From positions 1 to 24,758 of the forward strand of contig CAZFEN010000020.1 of the NCBI GenBank assembly GCA_964517765.1: a stretch of 24,758 nucleotides of DNA, given 5' to 3'. Source of the DNA: Hydromicrobium sp964517765. Lineage in GTDB: Bacteria > Actinomycetota > Humimicrobiia > Humimicrobiales > Humimicrobiaceae. Positions within the stretch are counted from its first letter, which is position 1, and every line of letters begins with the position of its first letter. The notes under the pieces were generated by a model. The model did no database searches. It saw only the letters and a program-made list of their open reading frames with translations, and was not told the origin of the DNA. The position numbers and the translations under genes were made by a program. This document shows positions 17,630 through 24,714 of this stretch, in pieces.

Positions 17630-18351
17630 TTCTGGTTAGCAGCCAAATAATCCAATACAGACAAAAAATAAATTGCTGCGGTTTCGGAACGATAAATGTT
17701 CTTCCCGAACTTTATTTCCCTGGCACCTTTTTGCTTTAAAAGATCCAATTCGGTGTTTTCGAAGCCACCTTCCGGTCCGATCATATATCCGATGCTGGAA
17801 GCATTTTTTACCTCTGCAAGATTTGTATTGATAGCGGTACTTTCTTCATAAGGAACATAAAATAAATCATAATCCGGAATTCTTATGTCACAGATATCTT
17901 CCGGAGGGAGCAATTCACACTTATAATCTCTCTTGCTCTGCTTTGAAGCTCCGTCTGAAATTTTCTGCCATCGGGAGATCTTACCGGAAATATCTTTTTT
18001 ATCCGTTATCACCCTTGCGCTTATAACAGGTATTATACGGTCAACTCCTATTTCGGTAGATTTTTGGATGACAAGTTCCATGGAGTTTTTTTTAAGTACA
18101 CACTGGAAAAGTATTATCCGGGGAGTTTTCCTGAAAATCCTTTTTTTATCTTTTATGACCAGTATTGCTTCGGTTTTATTAATATCCGAAATCTCTGTTT
18201 CATATCTGTAGTCAGCATTATCAGATACATGAACGCTGTCGCCGATTTTACTTCTAAGTACGTTTATAAGATGATTTCGATCTTCACTTTCGATTTTTAT
18301 CTTGTTTCCTTCGATGCTGTGAGGATCTATGAAAAAGTATGGGTAACTCAT
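17626..18351 (-). CDS. rsmE: 16S rRNA (uracil1498-N3)-methyltransferase RsmE
   Basis: RsmE methylates U1498 of 16S rRNA in the assembled 30S subunit, using SAM. The 241 residues show the N-terminal PUA-like domain (HLINVLRSKIGDSV). The SPOUT trefoil-knot domain follows, with KKNSMELVIQKSTEIGVDRI, GASKQSKRD near 134-142, GPEGGF at 192-197 and YRSETA at 220-225. The last motif is usually LRxETA; the first residue here is tyrosine. The gene overlaps both dnaJ (upstream) and mtaB (downstream) by four bases (ATGA), so the three are translationally coupled. The prmA gene that often sits between dnaJ and rsmE is absent. Confidence 0.96.
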   Translation of the reverse strand: MSYPYFFIDPHSIEGNKIKIESEDRNHLINVLRSKIGDSVHVSDNADYRYETEISDINKTEAILVIKDKKRIFRKTPRIILFQCVLKKNSMELVIQKSTEIGVDRIIPVISARVITDKKDISGKISRWQKISDGASKQSKRDYKCELLPPEDICDIRIPDYDLFYVPYEESTAINTNLAEVKNASSIGYMIGPEGGFENTELDLLKQKGAREIKFGKNIYRSETAAIYFLSVLDYLAANQK

Positions 18352-19436
18352 CCAATTACTTCTTTTCTTCCTTCTGCATATTTTTTTAGAAGCGTTATTT
18401 CTTCCCTGGAAAGTCTTTTGGGGATCTTAACATCTATATTGATAATATGATTACCTCTCCTGTATCCATTAAGCTGAACCATCCCGCTTGACTTGAGGAT
18501 AATTTTTTCATTTGGCTGTGTTCCCGGTCTTACAATCATCTCTTCTTTGCCGTCAAGAGTTTCGATCTCTATTTTACAACCAAGAGCTGCCTGGGCAAAC
18601 GATATCTCGACATTGGAAAGTACGTCATCTCCGACCCTTTTGAGAATGGGATGCGGAGTTACCCTTACAGTCACCAGAAGATCACCATTTATAGAATCTT
18701 TACCAAGCGAGTTTCCTTTACCGGAAATTCTCAGACTGTCCCCATCATGTATCCCACCGGGGATATCCAGTTCCACTTTTTTCTTTGCTGCCCGGTAGCC
18801 TCTTCCTCTGCAATTTTTACACGGGTCCTTTATTATTTTTCCCGAACCACCGCATATACTGCATGTTGATGTCGTTATTATATTTCCAATGAAGGTCTGT
18901 CTTGAGACCCTTACGCTTCCCGAACCGCCGCACTCTCTGCATGTAACAATTCCGTCTTCAGCTGTGCTGCCTTTACCTTTACATGTTTCACAGATATCAT
19001 CGACATTATATTCGATCGTCTTTTTAACTCCATATGCAGACTCTTTGAAGCTGATTTTTACTCCTGTGCCAATATCCGAACCTCGTTTCCTCCGGCTGCT
19101 TTTTCGTCCTCCGGAGAAAACACTGCCAAATCCTGATCCAAATATATTATCGAATATATCTCCGAATCCAAACTCAGAGAATACACTCCCGAAATCAAAA
19201 CCATCGAATAGATTCTTGTTGAATCCAAACTGGTCATACTGCCTTCTTTTATCTTCATTGCTCAGAACTGCATATGCTTCGGAAATTTCCTTGAACTTTT
19301 CCTCTGATTCAGGATTACCGCCATTTACATCGGGGTGATACTTACGGGCAAGTTTTCTGTACTCACTCTTTATATCAGAGAGTGTACAATTTCGTTCCAG
19401 TCCAAGAACTTCATAATAATCTTTTTTATTTGCCAC
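18348..19436 (-). CDS. dnaJ: Chaperone protein DnaJ
   Basis: DnaJ delivers unfolded clients to DnaK and stimulates its ATPase. The 362 residues contain the J domain with HPD at 34-36 and a Gly/Phe-rich linker (about 70-110, with FGFGDIFDNIFGSGFG). Four CxxCxGxG zinc repeats follow (C149/C152, C166/C169, C192/C195, C206/C209), then the C-terminal client-binding domains (LGKDSINGDLLVTVRV). It is a type I DnaJ of normal length. The start at 19436 is GTG with AAGGTG nine bases upstream. It overlaps rsmE by four bases. DnaK and GrpE are not encoded next to it, unlike the common hrcA-grpE-dnaK-dnaJ operon. Confidence 0.97.
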   Translation of the reverse strand: MANKKDYYEVLGLERNCTLSDIKSEYRKLARKYHPDVNGGNPESEEKFKEISEAYAVLSNEDKRRQYDQFGFNKNLFDGFDFGSVFSEFGFGDIFDNIFGSGFGSVFSGGRKSSRRKRGSDIGTGVKISFKESAYGVKKTIEYNVDDICETCKGKGSTAEDGIVTCRECGGSGSVRVSRQTFIGNIITTSTCSICGGSGKIIKDPCKNCRGRGYRAAKKKVELDIPGGIHDGDSLRISGKGNSLGKDSINGDLLVTVRVTPHPILKRVGDDVLSNVEISFAQAALGCKIEIETLDGKEEMIVRPGTQPNEKIILKSSGMVQLNGYRRGNHIINIDVKIPKRLSREEITLLKKYAEGRKEVIG

Positions 19437-19506
19437 TGTTTAATTCACCTTAAAAATTTAAATAAAATAAAATTAGATTCATGAGATCATGAGATGCAGC
19501 TCGGAA

Positions 19507-19535
19507 ATAATAACCTATTTTGATTTTTTTTTCCA
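19507..19535 (-). promoter_or_regulatory. Weak candidate promoter upstream of dnaJ
   Basis: In the 142-base hrcA-dnaJ spacer, the minus strand reads TGGAAA (19530-19535), 17 bases, then TATTAT (19507-19512), about 70 bases before the dnaJ start. The match is four of six at -35 and five of six at -10. The spacer also holds a seven-pair imperfect hairpin just after the hrcA stop (TGCCGGA with TTCTGGCA), but no T-run follows it. No CIRCE operator (TTAGCACTC-N9-GAGTGCTAA) is present. Confidence 0.3.
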
Positions 19536-19578
19536 GTTGCCGCTTTTATGCCAGAATCGGGAAGTATCCATCCGGCAC

Positions 19579-20619
19579 TCAGGCCCTCGAATTGAAAATC
19601 TCCGTAAGATTCTTCCGGAAAAGATCAAGATTTCTGATAACTCTGCTGTAATCCATTCTTTTTGGTCCAAGGATACCTATGGCTCCGGTAGAATTACCAT
19701 AAATCTTATACTTTGATGCAATAAGACTCAGATCCTCCGTACCTTCCTCAAATAATTCCGTTCCAATTTTTACAATAAAGTCTTTGTCACGTGAAAAATC
19801 CGATAATAACTTCAAAAGTAAATATTCATTTTCTATGACCTTTAAAACATTCTGGATCTTTTTAAGATCTATGAATTCAGGCTGCTGTAAAATTACAGAT
19901 GCGCCATGAACAAAAACCCTGTTATGCTGAAAGTCTTCCTTAATGCAATCTTTTATAAGTTCTATGATTTTATTTACCAGCAATATGAGATATGAGTCAC
20001 CCTTATGTATCCTTACATCTTCCATATCTATGTCGATAATATTTTTATCCCTGAGCTGAACATTTAAAATATTAGCAGCCGCCTGCAGGTCCAATTCAGT
20101 ATATTCGCCCGTCAGCACGGAGTTTCTTTTATATACTTTGCCGGTATCCGTAATTAGGACCATCAATAGATTCCCACCATGGAATTTTAAAAGTTCTATA
20201 TGTTTAAATCTACTTTGCTGAATCGTAGGAGCCACGACCAGCGATAGGTAGTTTGTAAATCTGGCAAGCATCTCCGCTGATCTTTGAAGGACCATCTCTA
20301 TTTCCATGTCTTTTCCGATTGCCATATCAAAGGTTAACTCACTTTTATTATCATCTAAATTCACTTCCAGCTGCTCTCTTATTACATTATCCACATAGAA
20401 TCTATAACCTTTATCCGTGGGTGTTCTCCCTGCCGATGTGTGGGGATGAGTAAGATAACCCATCTCTTCCAGCTCGGCCATTTCTTTCCTTATGGTTGCG
20501 GAACTAAGGTCAAATTCCGAATCCTGGGCTATTCTCTTTGATGAAACGGGATTGGCCTTTGCAATAAATCTGCCAATAACTTCTTTTAAAATCTCTATTT
20601 TTCTTCCTGTGAATTCCAT
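19579..20619 (-). CDS. hrcA: Heat-inducible transcription repressor HrcA
   Basis: HrcA represses class I heat-shock genes by binding CIRCE and is kept active by GroEL. The 346 residues start with a winged helix-turn-helix (EVIGRFIAKANPVSSKRIAQ, then SSATIRKEMAELEEMGYLTH and HTSAGRTPTDKGYRFYVD, a hallmark segment). They end in the GAF-like domain with the family motif GILGPKRMDYSRVI. Length is normal (about 340). The ATG at 20619 has an AGAGAAGTG segment upstream. It is the most upstream gene of the minus-strand block. No CIRCE element is visible before hrcA or before dnaJ, so its targets are probably elsewhere (for example groESL or dnaK) or its operator differs here. Confidence 0.97.
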   Translation of the reverse strand: MEFTGRKIEILKEVIGRFIAKANPVSSKRIAQDSEFDLSSATIRKEMAELEEMGYLTHPHTSAGRTPTDKGYRFYVDNVIREQLEVNLDDNKSELTFDMAIGKDMEIEMVLQRSAEMLARFTNYLSLVVAPTIQQSRFKHIELLKFHGGNLLMVLITDTGKVYKRNSVLTGEYTELDLQAAANILNVQLRDKNIIDIDMEDVRIHKGDSYLILLVNKIIELIKDCIKEDFQHNRVFVHGASVILQQPEFIDLKKIQNVLKVIENEYLLLKLLSDFSRDKDFIVKIGTELFEEGTEDLSLIASKYKIYGNSTGAIGILGPKRMDYSRVIRNLDLFRKNLTEIFNSRA

Positions 20620-20679
20620 TTTAAAATCACTTCTCTGACATTTAAATCTTTCTTAATAGTATAATCCTTTAAAAATAAT

Positions 20680-20707
20680 ATTATCCCCTTATAATTGTTA
20701 ATGTAAA
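20680..20707 (-). promoter_or_regulatory. Candidate hrcA promoter
   Basis: On the minus strand, TTTACA (20702-20707) is followed after 16 bases by GATAAT (20680-20685), about 60 bases before the hrcA start. Both boxes match the sigma-A consensus at five of six positions or nearly so. It overlaps the candidate divergent thi promoter. Confidence 0.45.
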
Positions 20708-20723
20708 CTTTTTGTGATAATAT
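20695..20723 (+). promoter_or_regulatory. Candidate promoter of the thi operon
   Basis: On the plus strand, TTGTTA (20695-20700), 17 bases, then TAATAT (20718-20723), preceded by an extended -10 TG (GTGATAAT). Transcription would start near 20730, leaving about 60 bases before the TPP aptamer, so the aptamer would be complete. It lies back-to-back with the candidate hrcA promoter. Other A/T-rich -10-like boxes nearer the aptamer exist but lack a -35. Confidence 0.35.
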
Positions 20724-20790
20724 CCAGTAAGCTTATTTCTTTATTTTTTATATTATAAAGAAATTCTTTTGAAAATTAAATATTTATAAA

Positions 20791-20885
20791 TACTTAGGGG
20801 AGCTCATTCGGCTGAGAGGACAGTAAATTACTTCAAACTGTCGACCCTTAAACCTGACCTAGTCAATACTAGCGTAGGAAAAGTA
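20791..20885 (+). ncRNA. TPP riboswitch aptamer (THI element)
   Basis: This leader RNA binds thiamine pyrophosphate and turns off the downstream genes when TPP is abundant. The conserved THI-box strings are all present: GGGGAGC (20797-20803), GCTGAGAGGA (20811-20820), GACCCTTAAACCTGA (20843-20857) and the CTAGC..GTAGG segment (20868-20878). The closing stem P1 forms between TACTT (20791-20795) and AAGTA (20881-20885). The variable P3 arm pairs GACAGT (20818-) with ACTGTC (20837-). An intrinsic terminator follows directly, so control is at the level of transcription. The whole plus-strand operon downstream (thiN, ABC transporter, thiamine-binding protein) fits this regulation. Confidence 0.97.
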
Positions 20886-20894
20886 GAAATACAT

Positions 20895-20928
20895 AACTAC
20901 TAATCAAAGTCAGGTTAGTAGTTTTTTT
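20895..20928 (+). terminator. Riboswitch-controlled intrinsic terminator
   Basis: A perfect 9-pair stem AACTACTAA (20895-20903) / TTAGTAGTT (20915-20923) with an 11-base loop is followed by seven T residues (20922-20928). The loop and 3' arm contain GTCAGGTT (20909-20916), the exact complement of AACCTGAC (20851-20858) in the aptamer core. Pairing of these two would break both the aptamer and the terminator, giving an antiterminator when TPP is low. Confidence 0.92.
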
Positions 20929-20947
20929 GTTTTTGTAAGGAGTACAT

Positions 20948-21619
20948 ATGAGTAATAAAAAATATGAACAGGCAGTAATAGTGGCAAATGGGGTCATAAA
21001 TGATCCTGCTCTTACTTATAAAAGAGTAACAGACTTATTTGATTTCGTGGATTGTATCGTCATAAGTGCCGACGGAGGTGCGGAAAACACACTCAAGATG
21101 AATCTGGTGCCTGATGTAGTAATAGGAGATATGGACAGCATAAAAACTACGGTCAAAGAAAATATCAAAGCCAGGTCAAACAAGACAGAGTATATTTCCA
21201 CATCGGCCGATAAGGATAAGAGTGACACACAGCTTGCTGTAGAATACGCACTTGGTCTTGGGATAAAAAAAATAGTAATACTGGGTGCGCTGGGCAATAG
21301 GATAGACCACAGCATAGCAAATATTTTCCTCCTTACATCGCCTTTTTTAAGGGACATAGATATAAGGATTCTGACTGATGCGAGCGAGATAGTCATCATG
21401 AGAAAATCAGGTGCCATAACCGGAGATATTGGTATTATGGTAACCCTTATTTCACTCAGCCCCTATACCTATTTTATAAAAACTAAGGGATTAAAATTTG
21501 AACTGGAAAACGAAAAGCTCATGTTCAGTCCGGTAAGAGGAATCAGCAATGTTTTTACAGAAAAAGAAGCTTACATAAAAATCAAGAAAGGAATTCTTCT
21601 GGTTATAAAACAATTATAG
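20948..21619 (+). CDS. thiN: Thiamine pyrophosphokinase
   Basis: The enzyme transfers pyrophosphate from ATP to thiamine, giving the cofactor TPP in one step. The 223 residues have the N-terminal TPK catalytic domain: ISADGGAENTLKMNLVPDVVIGDMDS (in parts near residues 38-62), DKDKSDTQLAVEYAL and LGALGNRIDHSIANIFLL. The small C-terminal beta domain binds thiamine. The ATG at 20948 follows AAGGAG by six bases. It is the first gene behind the TPP riboswitch, so its own product limits its expression. The family is usual in Bacillota, which have thiN in place of the thiamine-phosphate kinase thiL when they salvage thiamine. Confidence 0.96.
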   Translation: MSNKKYEQAVIVANGVINDPALTYKRVTDLFDFVDCIVISADGGAENTLKMNLVPDVVIGDMDSIKTTVKENIKARSNKTEYISTSADKDKSDTQLAVEYALGLGIKKIVILGALGNRIDHSIANIFLLTSPFLRDIDIRILTDASEIVIMRKSGAITGDIGIMVTLISLSPYTYFIKTKGLKFELENEKLMFSPVRGISNVFTEKEAYIKIKKGILLVIKQL

Positions 21620-21661
21620 AGATTGGATGAGAGAAATAGCATTAAAAAATCTTTGAATTAA

Positions 21662-22444
21662 ATGAAAAAAATAAAAAAAATAAATAATATAATTCTGCCG
21701 GTACTCTTTATTGTAGTATTAGTTATTGTATGGGAAGGCGTGTCAAGATCAGGACTGGTACAGCCTTTTATTCTGCCTGCCCCTACAATGATTCTATATA
21801 GCCTGATAATGAATTTTAAAGCAATAGGCGGCAATACTTTAATTACTCTGTTCGAAACAGCATCAGGTTTTTTCATCGCAGTTATCATTTCTATCATTGT
21901 GGCACTCGCTATGGATTCAATTGTTACCATAAAGAAGATATTGAATCCGCTTCTTATCGCCACGCAGACAATTCCAATAATAATTCTGGCTCCCCTTTTT
22001 ATCATATGGTTTGGATACGGCTATTTGCCAAAAATAATAATTGTAATACTTATCTGTTTTTTCCCAATCACGGTAAGTCTCCTGCAGGGTTTTGCCACAG
22101 TGGATAAAGAACTGTTGAATTTGCTTAAGTCAATGGGAGCTAATAGGACTCAAATATATAAAATAGTTAAATTCCCGTCGGCGATGCCCAGCTTTTTTTC
22201 AGGAATTAAAATCGCTGCAACATATAGTATTATGGGTGCAACAATCGGAGAATGGGTTGGCGGTAAGAATGGACTTGGTGTTTATATGATTAGAGCAAAA
22301 CAGTCTTTTTCAACAGATAAAGTATTTGCCGCAATAATTGTAATTACTGTATTGAGTATTTTCTTTTTAAAAATTATTGAATTAATTGAAAAAAAATATA
22401 TGCCATGGATTCAAATTTCAAAGGAGGAATATTATGAGGAGTGA
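21662..22444 (+). CDS. thiX: ABC transporter permease, ThiX type (thiamine or thiamine-precursor import)
   Basis: This is the membrane subunit of a BPD-type importer in the SsuC/TauC-like group. The 260 residues include an N-terminal helix (about 9-27) followed by a VQPFILPAPTMI loop. Four or five further helices follow, with the EAA-like cytoplasmic loop GANRTQIYKIVKFPSAMPSF that docks on the ATPase. GATIGEWVGGKNGLGVYM is typical of this permease group. The ATG at 21662 has no good ribosome site; it lies 42 bases after thiN. The TPP riboswitch, the neighbouring ThiY lipoprotein and the ATPase identify the substrate class. Sequence alone cannot separate thiamine from its pyrimidine precursors. 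Confidence 0.88.
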   Translation: MKKIKKINNIILPVLFIVVLVIVWEGVSRSGLVQPFILPAPTMILYSLIMNFKAIGGNTLITLFETASGFFIAVIISIIVALAMDSIVTIKKILNPLLIATQTIPIIILAPLFIIWFGYGYLPKIIIVILICFFPITVSLLQGFATVDKELLNLLKSMGANRTQIYKIVKFPSAMPSFFSGIKIAATYSIMGATIGEWVGGKNGLGVYMIRAKQSFSTDKVFAAIIVITVLSIFFLKIIELIEKKYMPWIQISKEEYYEE

Positions 22445-22449
22445 TCAAA

Positions 22450-23499
22450 ATGAAAAAGAAAAGAAATAACTTAAAATCAGCTTCGATTTCTTTAATGCTG
22501 GCAGCACTGGTATTAATAATGTCATTTATATACCTTTTCTCTACCGCGGGATGTAAGAGTGATACACTTTCAGTAAATCGAGACAAAGCTTCAGGAGGAC
22601 TTCAAAAAATAACCGTAGTTCTGGACTGGGTTCCAAATACCAATCATACGGGAATTTATGCAGCAATTAAAAACGGATATTACGCTGACGAAGGGCTCGA
22701 AGTGGAAGTTATCCAGCCCACCGAAGGCGGAAGTGCGGATTTAATTGCGGCCGGCAAGGGCGAGTTTGGCATCAGTTATCAGGAACAGGTCACCTATGCG
22801 CGAACAGCCGATATTCCCTTACCTGTTGTTGCTGTAGCCGCAATTATACAGCATAACACGTCAGGTTTCGCATCACCGGTAGAAAAAAATATTAAAACTC
22901 CTAAAGACTTTGAAGGAAAAAAATACGGCGGCTGGGGCTCACCAACCGAAGAAGCAGTATTAAAAGTTTTAATGGAAAAATACGATGCTGACTTTTCAAA
23001 ACTCGAAATAATAAATATAGGCGCTTCCGACTTCTTTACAAGTATTACAAAAGACGTAGATTTTTCATGGATTTACTATGGATGGGATGGAGTCGCTGCA
23101 GAACTGCGGAACATCGAGCTAAACTTTTTGCTGCTGCAGGACATGGACCCTTCACTTGATTTCTATACTCCGCTGATAATTACAAATGAAAAAATCGTAA
23201 ATGAAAATCCGTCCTTAGTTGAAAACTTTTTACGTGCAACATCCAATGGATATGAATTTGCAATCAATAATCCTGAAGAAGCAGCAGAAATATTAAGTGA
23301 GTTTGTACCTGAACTGGATAAGGAGCTGGTGAAAGCAAGCCAGAAATATCTTGCTAATCAATATAAATCGGACTCTGAAAGATGGGGCGAGATGCAAGAA
23401 AAGATCTGGGATACATTTTCAAACTGGATGCTTGAGAATAACCTTTTTACAGGCAAATTTGATTCAGGCAAAGCTTTTACCAATGAGTTTTTACCATAA
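22450..23499 (+). CDS. thiY: ThiY/NMT1-family substrate-binding lipoprotein
   Basis: This extracytoplasmic binding protein captures the substrate for the ThiX-ThiZ importer. I chose the ATG at 22450, because GAGGAG lies eight bases upstream. An in-frame GTG at 22441 would sit inside that ribosome site. The mature lipoprotein cysteine follows a lipobox STAGC after a basic N-terminus and a hydrophobic stretch. The NMT1 domain starts with the diagnostic DWVPNTNHTGIYAAIKNGYY, then GEFGISYQEQVTYARTADIP and YGGWGSPTEEAVLKVLM. ThiY relatives bind formylaminopyrimidine (HMP precursor); yeast Thi5 shares the fold. About 349 residues. It begins five bases after the thiX stop, so the two are coupled. 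Confidence 0.9.
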   Translation: MKKKRNNLKSASISLMLAALVLIMSFIYLFSTAGCKSDTLSVNRDKASGGLQKITVVLDWVPNTNHTGIYAAIKNGYYADEGLEVEVIQPTEGGSADLIAAGKGEFGISYQEQVTYARTADIPLPVVAVAAIIQHNTSGFASPVEKNIKTPKDFEGKKYGGWGSPTEEAVLKVLMEKYDADFSKLEIINIGASDFFTSITKDVDFSWIYYGWDGVAAELRNIELNFLLLQDMDPSLDFYTPLIITNEKIVNENPSLVENFLRATSNGYEFAINNPEEAAEILSEFVPELDKELVKASQKYLANQYKSDSERWGEMQEKIWDTFSNWMLENNLFTGKFDSGKAFTNEFLP

Positions 23500-23547
23500 G
23501 GAAAAGAAATAAAAAGCATAAATAATAAGATACTTTCAGGCAGATAA

Positions 23548-24297
23548 ATGAAGGATAAAATTAAACCAGTAATAGAAGTAATAAATATAAAAAAAAGTTT
23601 TGGGGATCTTCACACCCTAAAGGACGTATCTCTTGTGCTTGAAAAAAACCAGTTTGTTTCCATTGTTGGGCCAAGCGGCTGCGGCAAAAGCACTCTATTT
23701 GATATTATTTCAGGACTTGAAAAACCTGATAGAGGGAAAGTCTTAATTGAAGGAGAGATCTATAATGGCAAAACCGGAAGGGTAAGCTATATGCACCAGA
23801 AAGACCTGCTCCTTCCCTGGAATACAATAATAAATAATGTTTGCATACCTCTGATGCTCAAAGGATTAAAAAAAAGAGAATCACAGATCAAAGCCATAAA
23901 ATATTTCCCATTATTTGGGCTTGAGGGTTTTGAAAATCATTTCCCGGCGCAGCTATCCGGCGGTATGCGCCAGAGAGCCGCTCTTCTAAGAACTTATTTA
24001 TTTGCAAATGATATCATGCTGCTGGATGAACCCTTTGGCAGTTTGGATGCAATCAACAAAAGAAAAATGCAACTCTGGCTCCTTGGAATTTTAAAGGACC
24101 TTAAGTCTTCCATCCTTTTTATAACGCATGATATAGATGAAGCAATTTTTTTATCTGATAAAATCTACCTGCTGTCCGAACGCCCCGCGGTAGTCAAAAC
24201 CAGCTTTAATGTCGATATTGGAAGACCGAGAAGCAACAAGACTTTTACATCTGTAGAATTCAATAAAATCAAAGGAAAAATCCTGAAGCTGCTATAA
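23548..24297 (+). CDS. thiZ: ABC transporter ATP-binding protein, ThiZ type
   Basis: This is the ATPase subunit that powers the thiamine/precursor importer. The 249 residues contain Walker A (GPSGCGKST, about 41-49), the Q-loop in MHQKDLLLPW, the signature LSGGMRQRAALLRT, Walker B IMLLDEPFGSLDA and the H-loop THDIDEA. It belongs to the SsuB/TauB-like group. The ATG at 23548 has only a weak AGGCAG upstream. It lies 48 bases after the binding protein. Position behind thiY and under the TPP riboswitch gives the function; the ATPase itself is generic. Confidence 0.9.
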   Translation: MKDKIKPVIEVINIKKSFGDLHTLKDVSLVLEKNQFVSIVGPSGCGKSTLFDIISGLEKPDRGKVLIEGEIYNGKTGRVSYMHQKDLLLPWNTIINNVCIPLMLKGLKKRESQIKAIKYFPLFGLEGFENHFPAQLSGGMRQRAALLRTYLFANDIMLLDEPFGSLDAINKRKMQLWLLGILKDLKSSILFITHDIDEAIFLSDKIYLLSERPAVVKTSFNVDIGRPRSNKTFTSVEFNKIKGKILKLL

Positions 24298-24394
24298 ATC
24301 CTGTTAATTAATTAGAAAACACCGGATATCAGGAGATAATTAAGGATATTTAAAAATAATTAAATATATCAAGTATCAAATGGAGGTATCAACA

Positions 24395-24667
24395 ATGATA
24401 GCAATACAGGTAAGTCTTTACCCTCTGGGGGAAAAAGATATTAAGAAGTCCCTTAATGATTTCTGGAACATACTTAAAGAGGAAAATATAAACCATAAAG
24501 TTACACCTCTGTCCACCATAACCTGGGGTGATGATGAAGACAAACTTTATCAGGCCATTTATAAAGCCTATAAGAAAGCGAGAGAAACCAGTCCGGCCGT
24601 AATGGTCACGACACTTACAACCGGAGATGAGAAACAGATTGGAGAACTACTGGATTATTTACACTAA
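24395..24667 (+). CDS. Thiamine-binding protein, YkoF/MTH1187 family
   Basis: This small cytoplasmic protein resembles the MTH1187/YkoF superfamily (ferredoxin-like fold), in which YkoF binds thiamine or HMP. I chose the ATG at 24395, because GGAGG (24382-24386) lies eight bases upstream. An ATG at 24380 overlaps that site. That gives 90 residues, starting MIAIQVSLYPLGEKD. The motif VTPLSTITWGDDED and the C-terminal ending are typical of single-domain members; YkoF itself has two such domains. It is the last visible gene of the TPP-controlled operon. It may store or hand over thiamine to ThiN, or sense it; that is inference. No terminator is visible after it. Confidence 0.85.
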   Translation: MIAIQVSLYPLGEKDIKKSLNDFWNILKEENINHKVTPLSTITWGDDEDKLYQAIYKAYKKARETSPAVMVTTLTTGDEKQIGELLDYLH

Positions 24668-24690
24668 AATAATTTATAAATCTTTAAAAA

Positions 24691-24714
24691 GGTTCGAGTC
24701 CCCTATGGGCTACC
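24691..24714 (+). other. tRNA 3'-end fragment (possible integration scar)
   Basis: The sequence reads as the end of a tRNA gene: T-loop TTCGAGT (24693-24699), right T-stem CCCCT (24700-24704), acceptor strand ATGGGCT (24705-24711), discriminator A and CC. The left T-stem would need AGGGG but only the last two bases match (AAAGG), and no anticodon arm, D arm or 5' acceptor (AGCCCAT) lies upstream, where the thiamine-binding gene ends 23 bases earlier. It is therefore a fragment from the T-loop onward, which is where tyrosine recombinases commonly cross over in tRNA genes. The next 44 bases to the window end show nothing else. Confidence 0.6.

Noticed and set aside
17153..17650. Plus-strand open frame of 165 codons
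   Set aside because: It is antisense to mtaB across the Cys clusters and has no ribosome site.
19437..19578. CIRCE operator upstream of dnaJ
   Set aside because: A GAGTGC string near the hrcA stop has no partner half-site TTAGCACTC at nine bases; a repeated CATGAGAT segment does not resemble CIRCE.
24640..24714. Complete tRNA gene at the right end
   Set aside because: Only the T-loop and acceptor 3' side are present; the upstream bases are the end of a coding gene and cannot form the D and anticodon arms.
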